Assembly: GCF_002836775.1 (NCBI RefSeq)
Contig: NZ_PJAQ01000068.1
Coordinates: forward strand, 186,001-250,000
Direction: 5' to 3'
Length of the DNA stretch: 64,000 nt
From: Colwellia sp. 12G3
Lineage (GTDB): Bacteria; Pseudomonadota; Gammaproteobacteria; Enterobacterales; Alteromonadaceae
Below the pieces are notes generated by a model that was not told where the DNA came from, made no database searches, and saw only the letters and a list, made by a program, of their open reading frames with translations. Within the stretch, counting starts at the first letter, position 1. Each line of letters starts with the position of its first letter. Positions 9,218 through 16,582 of this stretch are shown piece by piece. The position numbers and the translations under genes were made by a program.

Positions 9218-10618
9218 TCACACAAAACGCCAGCGATAACTTTGTATCAATAGAAGATGTTCATCATCTTCTATTGCACTAGGTTGCCATGCTGAAAAAT
9301 AATAAGGGTTCTTTGTCGTACTGTTACTTAAAGCAATTCTTTTTTCTCGGGTGAATTTTAAATCAGAGTCACCTTTATGAATCAGAACTGTCGCATGATT
9401 AATGGGTTGTAAATGAAGCTTATCCTCTTTCCAGTTAATGTTGAGCAAAGAACCTGTTTGGTTCCATAGTTCAGTTCCATAAGGGGCTGAACTAAAACTC
9501 AGAGTCCCATCTTTGTTAAGTATGCGACGATTGTTTAATGAGTAGAATTGAGTGTTGTCACCTTCTTCCACAATAACCTGCTCAAAAACAATAAAGCTAC
9601 CAGGTTCAGCTTCTTGATCGCAAAATGAACATGTTTGTACCTTGTTACTTTCTTGATAGAAAAATTGATGACGGCAATGCTGGCAATCGAGTGTTTGATC
9701 TACGGCTTGCTGGAGCACTTTTCGCCACTGACTTAACGATGGTCGCAATAATGGATTTGGTTTACCTTCTTCAAAACAACGCTTAAAAAGTTCAGCCATC
9801 TGAGAGTTGGCAACCAAACTTAACGGAATACCACCAACAGATTCATTAGAGTCATCATAGGAATCGTATACCCAAGGTAATTGTCCTTCAAAAGCTTGTT
9901 GCTCAACAATTTCAGGCTCACCATCTTCAACATGCAAACCTTTATAAGGATGTTGATGCGTCAATAACTCAAATGCGATAACGGAAAATGACCATGCATC
10001 GGTAAGACTATTAACGTTTTTCTCATTACGGACAACTTCAGGTGCACCATAACCTGGTGTAAAAAGGTGAGTAGAACCTTCACGTTCATTAAAGCAAATA
10101 TTGTCACAATCAATAAACCAAACTTGTGAGTCTTCAACACGTTGTGAAACAAAAATGTTAGCCGGTGATAAGTCACCGTATGCGTAACCACGAGAATGTA
10201 GTTCAGATAGTGTTGTCGCTATTTCTAATAATAACTTGGTTCGTCTAGCGAGCCCCCCTGTAAGTAGGTATTGCTCAGTGCTTTCATTGTCTTGAAGATC
10301 ATTAAAGCTTTGTTCTAATACTTCTTGTAATGAAATGAGCCCATCCATTAACTCCATGACATAACCCTGTTTCGGTCGAGTAATGGCAATTTTTGGCAGT
10401 GCCATATTTAAATCACTAATGTTTTGCTGTCCAATCCATTGTATTTGTCTTATAGCTTTATCAATTTTAGCTTTGTCTTTTGTGTTAATAATTTTAACTA
10501 AAGTGCCTGGGCGATCTGTACTGCATACCATTCCCTGCCCACCTTCACCAACTTTACCTGTCAGTACATATTCATTTCCCTGACTGTCATAAACTATTTT
10601 CTTTCTACTTTTTGTCAT
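9218..10618 (-). CDS. Serine/threonine protein kinase with C-terminal zinc ribbon (TerY-P-type kinase)
   Basis: 466 aa. The kinase fold is clear: glycine loop GEGGQGMVC, catalytic loop YGDLSPANIF (replacing HRDLKPEN) and metal-binding FIDCDN (replacing DFG), then a GYGAPEVV activation-segment end. About residues 320-350 carry two CxxC pairs (CQHC, CSFC) forming a zinc ribbon, followed by a beta-rich tail. Together with the PP2C and vWA genes immediately upstream this forms the TerY-P phosphorylation triad described in Ter-linked and phage-defence loci (family knowledge). It overlaps the PP2C gene by 14 bp. The kinase probably phosphorylates partners encoded in the operon (inference). Confidence 0.88.
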   Translation of the reverse strand: MTKSRKKIVYDSQGNEYVLTGKVGEGGQGMVCSTDRPGTLVKIINTKDKAKIDKAIRQIQWIGQQNISDLNMALPKIAITRPKQGYVMELMDGLISLQEVLEQSFNDLQDNESTEQYLLTGGLARRTKLLLEIATTLSELHSRGYAYGDLSPANIFVSQRVEDSQVWFIDCDNICFNEREGSTHLFTPGYGAPEVVRNEKNVNSLTDAWSFSVIAFELLTHQHPYKGLHVEDGEPEIVEQQAFEGQLPWVYDSYDDSNESVGGIPLSLVANSQMAELFKRCFEEGKPNPLLRPSLSQWRKVLQQAVDQTLDCQHCRHQFFYQESNKVQTCSFCDQEAEPGSFIVFEQVIVEEGDNTQFYSLNNRRILNKDGTLSFSSAPYGTELWNQTGSLLNINWKEDKLHLQPINHATVLIHKGDSDLKFTREKRIALSNSTTKNPYYFSAWQPSAIEDDEHLLLIQSYRWRFV

Positions 10619-11300
10619 TTAAAATTACCATAGTTAAACTTTTATCATCTGTATGAAAAGGGGTTGGCCAGTTAATTAGCATATTTTTTAGATGCTTCTT
10701 AACTCGCCTTGATGATTTATTCAAAGAATAGCTTTCAAGTGCTTCTGTAAATGCGCAATGGTCAGTAATATCTTCACTAATACCATCACTCATCAATAGC
10801 AACGTATTGTTTTTCTTTGATAAGACGCCACTTCCTACAACCCAATCACTGTAATCTTTTGAGAGACCTAACCCTGTTGTGATATTAGAAAAATCATCTG
10901 ATGACTCTGGTGAATAGACTTGCTGTTTTGAGCTAATCACCCCATCACCTAACTGAAAAGTTCTGAAGTTTCCTTTATTGTTTCCCCAGGCAATTAACAC
11001 AGTAGTAACGGCATCATTTGCCTTTATTGCACGCTTTTTCAATGTATTAAGCCAAAGCTGATAAAACTCAGTTATCACAGTTTTAGGAGAAGCATTAAAG
11101 TCAGATTTTTTAAGTACTGTTTTAATCAATTGAACTGCAAGCACGGATCCGATATCCGCATTAACTCGTGATCCCATGCCATCACAAACTACGATTGCCC
11201 AATGTTGACCGGTAATAAAATGGCCAATCGCATCTTGGTTCGGTAAATTATCACTAATATGTCCGGGACCAATGACAGAAGTCTTAATAAGCTTCAGCAT
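10605..11300 (-). CDS. PP2C-type protein phosphatase (TerY-P triad)
   Basis: 231 aa, compact for a PP2C. The metal-binding motifs are in order: VVCDGMGSRVNADIG near the N-terminus, AVTTVLIAW, the FQLGDGVI strand, MSDGISED, and a C-terminal DDKSLTMVIL. It should reverse phosphorylation by the neighbouring kinase, so the pair would act as a switch (family knowledge plus inference from adjacency). There is no signal peptide or membrane segment, so it is cytoplasmic. The stop of the vWA gene is 3 bp from its start and its own end overlaps the kinase start. Confidence 0.88.
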   Translation of the reverse strand: MLKLIKTSVIGPGHISDNLPNQDAIGHFITGQHWAIVVCDGMGSRVNADIGSVLAVQLIKTVLKKSDFNASPKTVITEFYQLWLNTLKKRAIKANDAVTTVLIAWGNNKGNFRTFQLGDGVISSKQQVYSPESSDDFSNITTGLGLSKDYSDWVVGSGVLSKKNNTLLLMSDGISEDITDHCAFTEALESYSLNKSSRRVKKHLKNMLINWPTPFHTDDKSLTMVILNDKK

Positions 11301-11303
11301 TAC

Positions 11304-11990
11304 TTAGAAGTCTAACTCGAAATCATCTTCAACAAGTTCGCCTTCTGCTGCTTCAGCAAAATCGAGTTTCATTGGCTCATTTGGTGCCTGGCTTTTTGAA
11401 TGATTAGATACACTCATAGTCACTGCACGGAAAAAACGATGTATATCACTAGCATTTTTTGCATAAAAGAGAGGAGCTTCGATGTCATTATTGAAATCAC
11501 CTAACACACTATCATCTGCATCTGCACCAATAGATAAAGCTAAGCGGGTTGCTTTTTTTGCACTATCACTATTTATAAGTTCATTGAATGCTGAGCTATA
11601 ATTATCGGTTGGATGACCATCAGACAATAAAATAATCACAGGTCGATATGCTCTTGATGGGAGGATCTCTTTATTTTCAATTAAATCTTTAGCTAGCAAA
11701 CACGCCTTGCCAAGTGGAGTGCCTCCAGTCGCTTGTAGCTCTTCAAATTGTTCAATTTGGTAGGCGGGGGTTAAATCTAAATGAACTTCAGCCTGGCCAC
11801 CAAAGGTAATAACAGCAACATTAATCTCAGCTCTACTTCTACCTTCTTGAGCGAAGCTGTTAATCATTTCTTTTAAAGATTGATTAAGAGAGTTTATTTT
11901 TCCATCGATAGACATGCTTCCGCTAGTATCAGCTAAAATAATTACAGGAAGAGCACGAGGTTTATTTGCTACAAATTTTTTTAGGGTCAT
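11304..11990 (-). CDS. TerY-like von Willebrand factor A domain protein
   Basis: 228 aa from the ATG at 11990 (MTLKKFVANKPRA), chosen because GGA lies 6 nt upstream; an ATG at 12047 would place the start only 9 bp from the palindrome at 12057-12072. The MIDAS metal site is complete: ADTSGSMS, then ATGGTPLGKA, then LLSDGHPTDNY. This is the TerY branch of vWA proteins, thought to act as a scaffold or substrate of the kinase/phosphatase pair (family knowledge). The C-terminus is acidic. It is the first gene of the operon and the most likely point of transcription control. Confidence 0.88.
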   Translation of the reverse strand: MTLKKFVANKPRALPVIILADTSGSMSIDGKINSLNQSLKEMINSFAQEGRSRAEINVAVITFGGQAEVHLDLTPAYQIEQFEELQATGGTPLGKACLLAKDLIENKEILPSRAYRPVIILLSDGHPTDNYSSAFNELINSDSAKKATRLALSIGADADDSVLGDFNNDIEAPLFYAKNASDIHRFFRAVTMSVSNHSKSQAPNEPMKLDFAEAAEGELVEDDFELDF

Positions 11991-12475
11991 AGTTATTCCG
12001 TTCTTTTTATGGTTTGGATTAACTACATGATGGACGGTTATTCTCACTATAATGACTTCACAAGCTTGAGAAGTGACTCATTAAAATGTAGAGAGAAGGG
12101 TAAATTTAATTCAATCTAGTGCTGAGTTAAATTCTTTAACATCCATATTAGTTAATACATCCTATTTACTTTTTTACTATCTCCTATAAAAGCGATAATT
12201 ACCATTATTTCTAATAAACTTTCCTTATGTTTTACAAAAAGATAACAATTTCACTCTTACTATCATTGAACTTCCCATCCCTTACTAGAAAGCAAATAAG
12301 TGATATAATAATTTCAACTAAGTGTGTTCATGAGCAAAATCAATTGAACATACCTAACTAATATCTAATCACTAACTCTCCCGCTTACTCTTTTCGTTAA
12401 AGCATTAAACTCACCACTTCTGATATTAGCTACCCCATACAGTAATCGACATGACCATTTATTTAGCTTAGCCCA
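11991..12475. other. Intergenic region, operon promoter
   Basis: About 485 bp between the end of the zorB-like gene and the start of the TerY-like gene, both minus strand. It holds palindrome copy 2 at 12057-12072 and presumably the promoter of the seven-gene operon. The rest is AT-rich. I see no convincing gene, RNA or strong terminator. Confidence 0.6.
12057..12072. promoter_or_regulatory. Palindrome copy 2 (putative operator)
   Basis: TTCACAAGCTTGAGAA, one mismatch from the perfect 16-bp palindrome. It lies 66 bp upstream of the chosen start of the TerY-like gene, at the head of the seven-gene operon. Confidence 0.6.
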
Positions 12476-13102
12476 CTAACTCTCTTTGGTAAGCACTCTA
12501 AACTCAACTCTACGCGACCTTTCACTATCTTCAACACCATTTGTACGATATAACAATTGCGAGAAGGCCATGCCATTGGCTCGCAAATATTTTTTCAACC
12601 ACACCTTATTTCTAAGAATGACTTTATCGTCAAGCAAGAAGGTATATGCCAAAACATTACTCGCACGGTTTTGTGATAACCGCATATTTTTTAAATAAAT
12701 TTCATCCTCAGATAATACTTGCCCCCAGCCGTAGGATGTATGCCCTTCTACACGAATTTCATCAATTTCTTTTTTAAATTGATGTTGCGTTAACAAATAA
12801 ATATACCGAGGAAAGAATTCTTTTATTGCCTGCATAAAAACAACAGGAACTTCACTACTTCCTAAAGAAAATGGAGAGCTAAATCTTAAAATATTATCGG
12901 GAGTAATTTCAGCTTGCCAGCGAGCTAAGTCTTGATCAAACTCTTGATGCAGTGCTTTGTTTAGCTGTGCAGAGTATATTGCTTTATCCTCTTGAAGCTG
13001 ATACATAAAAAAGATAGCGATAAACAAAAAAACCATCATTAATGCTGACATCATATCGGCAATAGGAAGCCAGTGACTGTTTTCGTCAATATCATGGTTC
13101 AT
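12476..13102 (-). CDS. ZorB/MotB-like inner-membrane protein with OmpA-type peptidoglycan-binding domain
   Basis: 208 aa. A single N-terminal membrane helix (about residues 15-34, SALMMVFLFIAIFFMY) is preceded by DMM; the Asp matches the ion-carrying Asp of MotB/ZorB stators. The C-terminal domain has the OmpA/MotB pattern: RVEGHTSYGW, then NMRLSQNRASNVLAY, then SRRVEFRV. In Zorya, ZorB forms a proton-driven motor with ZorA anchored to peptidoglycan (family knowledge). The ATG overlaps the stop of the zorA-like gene by 4 bp. No zorC/D/E-type gene is adjacent; the TerY-type operon downstream is the nearest possible effector source (inference). Confidence 0.8.
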   Translation of the reverse strand: MNHDIDENSHWLPIADMMSALMMVFLFIAIFFMYQLQEDKAIYSAQLNKALHQEFDQDLARWQAEITPDNILRFSSPFSLGSSEVPVVFMQAIKEFFPRYIYLLTQHQFKKEIDEIRVEGHTSYGWGQVLSEDEIYLKNMRLSQNRASNVLAYTFLLDDKVILRNKVWLKKYLRANGMAFSQLLYRTNGVEDSERSRRVEFRVLTKES

Positions 13103-13836
13103 CGGCCGTTTGCTTCCCTTAATAAAAGCTGTATATTTTCTTCAACAATCTGGGTAGATTGCTTCAGATTGTTAGTAATAACTATTGAACTTTTAGAAAG
13201 GTTATTAGTGATATCTGCTGAGCTTCTAGCTAAATTACCAATAACATTTGAAATGTTTTTTTCTTGCTGTCCCTGCATTTTTGTTACTGTAGTTAAGCTG
13301 TTTAATACCTGAGTTACGCTCTCTTCGTTTAACTGTATTTGCTCTTTATAATTGCTCTGCCAAATAACTAACGCCTTTACCGCACTATTTAACTCTTTAA
13401 AGTTTTGACCAAATTGTTCTGTTAAGTTTTGGTTAAATTGCTTAACTACCTGCTCTAACGAGGAAATAATGTCTCGATTAGCCGACCTAGCAATATTATT
13501 TAAAGATGACTCGAGTACTTCAATCATTTTTTCTTGATTAGCACTAATATCAGCTAACGTCGTTTTATTTTGCTGAACGGGACGTATTATCGAAATTAAA
13601 ATGGAGAGAGAAATACCAATACCTGATGTAACAAATGCGGTTTTTAGCCCATTAATTAATGCGGGCATACTGTCTTTAATATTTAAGGCGTCAAAGCTAT
13701 ACAATCCCATAGCAATACCTACAAAGGTTCCTAATATACCTAAGCTTACAATCTCATTTTTATAATACCGAGCACTATTCTTCTTAATACTAAGAATAAA
13801 CATTACGCCCATAAGCAACACAATAATCCACAACAT
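13099..13836 (-). CDS. ZorA/MotA/ExbB-like proton-channel protein, short-tailed
   Basis: 245 aa. There is an N-terminal membrane helix (residues 1-17), then the channel signature VSLGILGTFVGIAMGLYSF and LKTAFVTSGIGISLSIL, characteristic of the MotA/TolQ/ExbB superfamily and ZorA. The remaining ~130 residues are Gln/Asn/Ser-rich coiled coil. Typical ZorA proteins have a much longer cytoplasmic tail (often 600-700 aa in total, family knowledge), so this is a short form. It forms a translationally coupled pair with the zorB-like gene. It probably builds a pentamer around a ZorB dimer (known for the family, not shown here). Confidence 0.8.
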   Translation of the reverse strand: MLWIIVLLMGVMFILSIKKNSARYYKNEIVSLGILGTFVGIAMGLYSFDALNIKDSMPALINGLKTAFVTSGIGISLSILISIIRPVQQNKTTLADISANQEKMIEVLESSLNNIARSANRDIISSLEQVVKQFNQNLTEQFGQNFKELNSAVKALVIWQSNYKEQIQLNEESVTQVLNSLTTVTKMQGQQEKNISNVIGNLARSSADITNNLSKSSIVITNNLKQSTQIVEENIQLLLREANGR

Positions 13837-13848
13837 AATTGGCTCCCT

Positions 13849-14238
13849 TTATTCTTTTGCTATTACAATAATTTTAATATTAAATTTATCAGCAACCTTT
13901 TTAAGACGTTTTAAATAACGCTGATCTTGGGTACTGGTAGATGCAATTAATGCTACCCCTGGTTTTTTACCTGTAACCTGTGCGTAATATAGCGCTTGGC
14001 CGATACCTTCAGCCCATTTTTTTGCCCAATCTACTTCTATCGCATATTCACTGGTTAAACAGTCAACACGGGTTTTATCGAATAAGACATGCTCAATTTT
14101 TCCCTTTAATTGCTTACACATTTTTGTTTGATAATATCGCTCATTTTTCTTTACGTTATTAGCATTACTCGCGTCTGAACAAGAGACTATCGACGCTAAA
14201 GACACTAGCATTACTGTTAAATAATTGTGCTTCATCAT
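13849..14238 (-). CDS. Putative lipoprotein with a restriction-endonuclease-like segment
   Basis: 129 aa from the ATG at 14238 (MMKHNYLTVML), chosen for AAGAAG just upstream and because it starts right after the previous gene's stop. The first ~22 residues form a signal peptide ending IVSC, a plausible lipobox, so the protein should be a periplasmic lipoprotein. The body contains TRVDCLTSEYAIEVDWAKKW and later GKKPGVALI; the spacing of Asp, Glu and a following beta strand recalls a minimal PD-(D/E)xK nuclease core, but the final catalytic Lys is uncertain. A nuclease-like domain exported across the membrane beside a proton motor would be unusual. The function is unproven. Confidence 0.6.
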   Translation of the reverse strand: MMKHNYLTVMLVSLASIVSCSDASNANNVKKNERYYQTKMCKQLKGKIEHVLFDKTRVDCLTSEYAIEVDWAKKWAEGIGQALYYAQVTGKKPGVALIASTSTQDQRYLKRLKKVADKFNIKIIVIAKE

Positions 14239-14239
14239 G

Positions 14240-14836
14240 TTACTTCTTAAATGGATGTTGGGGGGCATAAATACAGTTAAAGGTTTGAATAAGCTTTCTA
14301 TTCCTTTGAATACTCTGTTGGTATCTGTAACGATACTTGTAAGCTAAATCGTCACTTTTATTTGCCATTAATAACTGTGAAAATGCCAACAACATATTGT
14401 GCAAGTCGTTATACCGAGTAAACGCGACGTCTTTTCTAAGGCTTTCAATATTGATTTTTTTAGCTATAGGTCTAAACTTTTCAATCAACAGCTCTTTTTC
14501 TGATAATAATCGACGCTCTTGTTCACTAAGACCCTCCATTGTTCTTTCTGAACCAAAGGCCTTTTTATTGACCCCTCTAGAGAGTAGCCACCCCACAATA
14601 AACAAAAGTATTCCACCGATAAGTCCAACTGCAGCAAGCCCGATAAGTGCCAAAATAGCCGAGCCGATACTAACAAAAACTGACGCTATCGTTATGCTTA
14701 CTAGTTTTTCCACAACTAGATCGCTTTTGTCCTTTTGCAGGATGGTGTTTTCTACGTTGTTAAGCTGGTCAGTTAAATCATTAATCCATTGCCTATAATC
14801 GCTAAGGGCCTTTTCATAACGGATAAAATAAGTCAT
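14240..14836 (-). CDS. Two-helix membrane protein with cytoplasmic coiled-coil arms
   Basis: 198 aa, not recognised. An N-terminal helical arm (about residues 1-45) leads into two closely spaced membrane helices (about 48-88, rich in Gly/Ala/Ile/Val) forming a hairpin, followed by a charged helical C-terminal arm. No catalytic motif was seen. Its ATG overlaps the stop of the upstream gene by one base, so it is part of the operon headed at 16449. A structural or channel-associated role with the ZorA/ZorB-like pair is inference from linkage only. Confidence 0.6.
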   Translation of the reverse strand: MTYFIRYEKALSDYRQWINDLTDQLNNVENTILQKDKSDLVVEKLVSITIASVFVSIGSAILALIGLAAVGLIGGILLFIVGWLLSRGVNKKAFGSERTMEGLSEQERRLLSEKELLIEKFRPIAKKINIESLRKDVAFTRYNDLHNMLLAFSQLLMANKSDDLAYKYRYRYQQSIQRNRKLIQTFNCIYAPQHPFKK

Positions 14837-15198
14837 TAGCGGTGTTCCCTGTATTTATTTTTAATACGATCACCTTTTGACAATAAATGCTTCTTTACCA
14901 ATAACTCTTGCTTATGTACCGACATGTCTTCTTTTTCAACAAACAAATAAATACTTTCAACGGGTTTAACACTTATTATATATATAACCCGACAAATCCC
15001 GACAATCAGCAACAGTAATATTGCCCACTTTATTAGTACCCAAGCAAGGCGTGAAGATGACGCTACCAAGGTTAATATATCGTCAAAAATATGCGGAACG
15101 ATATAAAACAACAAGATCAACATAGCCAGTGTAATAAACTGTTTAACATTACTTTTTATAAAGTTAATAGCAAAAACCAACTTGAAAAAGTTAAACAT
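14836..15198 (-). CDS. Small two-helix membrane protein
   Basis: 120 aa from the ATG at 15198 (MFNFFKLVFAINF); the longer frame from 15276 would overlap the previous gene heavily. There are two hydrophobic helices (about residues 20-40 and 55-78), then a basic C-terminal tail of about 40 residues. No known family was recognised. The TAATATG junction with the gene upstream points to coupled translation. Confidence 0.55.
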   Translation of the reverse strand: MFNFFKLVFAINFIKSNVKQFITLAMLILLFYIVPHIFDDILTLVASSSRLAWVLIKWAILLLLIVGICRVIYIISVKPVESIYLFVEKEDMSVHKQELLVKKHLLSKGDRIKNKYREHR

Positions 15199-15199
15199 A

Positions 15200-15445
15200 T
15201 TAACCGAGTAACCCAAGTAAAAATAATGCGCCCGCACCTGCAGCAGCTCCGGTAGACAAGTTTTTCTGTTTTGCAATTTCTTCTACCAATAACGCTTCAA
15301 ACTCATCTTCCGATAAATCATTTATATCGATGCCATCGGCTTTTAAATCACCTAGCACCGTGTTGTAGGCATTTTCTTTAATTAGCTCATCTACTTTTTC
15401 CAGAGCACCCTTTTTAAAATTTTCAAAAACCTGTTGGTAATTCAT
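15200..15445 (-). CDS. Small acidic protein with Gly/Ala-rich hydrophobic C-terminus
   Basis: 81 aa. The first ~60 residues are acidic and helical (DINDLSEDEFEALL). The last ~18 are a Gly/Ala/Leu stretch (AAAGAGALFLLGLLG) that could insert into a membrane or drive oligomerisation. Not recognised. It sits directly after ssb in the same operon, 51 bp downstream, with a ribosome site AGGAAA before its ATG. Confidence 0.55.
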   Translation of the reverse strand: MNYQQVFENFKKGALEKVDELIKENAYNTVLGDLKADGIDINDLSEDEFEALLVEEIAKQKNLSTGAAAGAGALFLLGLLG

Positions 15446-15496
15446 GCGTATTTCCTTGTATTAATTACTATAAATAGCTTGTTAATAGTCATGCAT

Positions 15497-16027
15497 TTAA
15501 AAAGGGATGTCATCAAAGTCATCAAATGTGGATAATGGTGGTGCAATGCTAGCTGCGTTGTTACTTTGCAATGATGCAGGCTCATGTGTCATGTTACCGC
15601 CCTGAACAGAGCCTGTATTTTGGGAGCTAGGTGACATATTAGTATGGGTATTTACAGATGACGGTTGACCAACAAAATCTCCTGCTCGTTTACTATCTAA
15701 CATTTGCATTTCATTGGCATTAACCTCAGTGGTATAACGATCGTACCCGCTGGCATCTTGCCACTTACGCGTTTGCAAACGCCCTTCAACATAAACTTTT
15801 GACCCTTTCGTTAGGTATTTCCCTACAATGTCGGCTAAATACCCAAACATAACAACACGATGCCACTCGGTTTTTTCACGTAATTGCCCGGTATTTTTAT
15901 CTTTCCACGATTCGGACGTTGCAATAGACAAGTTTGCCATAGCGTTACCGTTAGCAAGCTTTTTAAGCTCTGGTGCTTGCCCTAAATTACCAATCAAAAT
16001 AACTTTATTAATGCCTTTACTAGCCAT
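15497..16027 (-). CDS. ssb: Single-stranded DNA-binding protein
   Basis: 176 aa, the usual length for bacterial SSB. The OB-fold is clear ([16 protein letters not shown], then [16 protein letters not shown] and [15 protein letters not shown]). A flexible Gln/Asn/Ser-rich linker leads to the conserved acidic tip DFDDIPF, which binds replication and repair partners (family knowledge). SSB genes in accessory regions commonly belong to plasmids or integrative elements; this one is co-directional with a DinG-like helicase and a primase-like gene, which suggests an element-borne DNA-maintenance set. An ATG with AGGAGA upstream supports the start. Confidence 0.95.
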   Translation of the reverse strand: MASKGINKVILIGNLGQAPELKKLANGNAMANLSIATSESWKDKNTGQLREKTEWHRVVMFGYLADIVGKYLTKGSKVYVEGRLQTRKWQDASGYDRYTTEVNANEMQMLDSKRAGDFVGQPSSVNTHTNMSPSSQNTGSVQGGNMTHEPASLQSNNAASIAPPLSTFDDFDDIPF

Positions 16028-16044
16028 AATACTTCTCCTAAAAA

Positions 16045-16449
16045 TTAAATATAAATTCCATCACATAAATAAATTCTGCCATTGGCATCTTCACAACCAG
16101 CCAGTGCACTTCGTAAACTTGACGAGCTGTCGCTCGAATAATGCGCCTGTTTTCTTGGTACAACCTTTCTAGAGGGTTTAGATACCGTACCTAACTCTAT
16201 AACTTGCCCTCTTTGCCATATAGCATCGCCACAAGCTTTAAAACCAATGACTTTATAGGCTACTGATGATTTATTTTTACTCTTCGACACTTGATCCCAG
16301 TACTCACCATCTAGCCATACAACTTCATGCATTTTAGGGCTTGGGCAAGCTTTAACCATGCGCTGCTGCCACTTAGATAATTTGCCTTTTAAACCTAATG
16401 GCTTTGGTGACCATTGATTTTTGTTTTTTTCTTCGAAAATATATGACAT
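16045..16449 (-). CDS. Hypothetical protein, first gene of the ssb/zorAB-like operon
   Basis: 134 aa, not recognised. It is basic and Trp/Lys-rich at the N-terminus, with a possible small beta domain (about residues 40-90) and a Ser-rich linker ([10 protein letters not shown]) before the C-terminus. It is followed 17 bp later by ssb. Palindrome copy 3 lies 78 bp upstream of its ATG, so it probably opens an eight-gene operon running to 12476. Confidence 0.6.
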   Translation of the reverse strand: MSYIFEEKNKNQWSPKPLGLKGKLSKWQQRMVKACPSPKMHEVVWLDGEYWDQVSKSKNKSSVAYKVIGFKACGDAIWQRGQVIELGTVSKPSRKVVPRKQAHYSSDSSSSLRSALAGCEDANGRIYLCDGIYI

Positions 16450-16527
16450 ATAACCACCAACTAAAGACTAAAAAGGTCTGTGCGTTTCAATGGTTATATA
16501 ATAATAAATATTTACTGCCGTTTTGAA

Positions 16528-16543
16528 TTCACAAGCTTGTGAC
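16528..16543. promoter_or_regulatory. Palindrome copy 3 (putative operator)
   Basis: TTCACAAGCTTGTGAC, one mismatch from perfect dyad symmetry. It lies between the dinG-like gene end (16583) and the operon head at 16449, in promoter position for the ssb/zorAB-like operon. Confidence 0.6.
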
Positions 16544-16582
16544 GGATCGTTTACTAAAGCCTATACATCAATAGTTTATGAC

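Noticed and set aside
12476-13836. Complete Zorya system
   Set aside because: Only ZorA/ZorB-like genes are present; no ZorC/D or ZorE-type gene was found, and ZorA is much shorter than usual.
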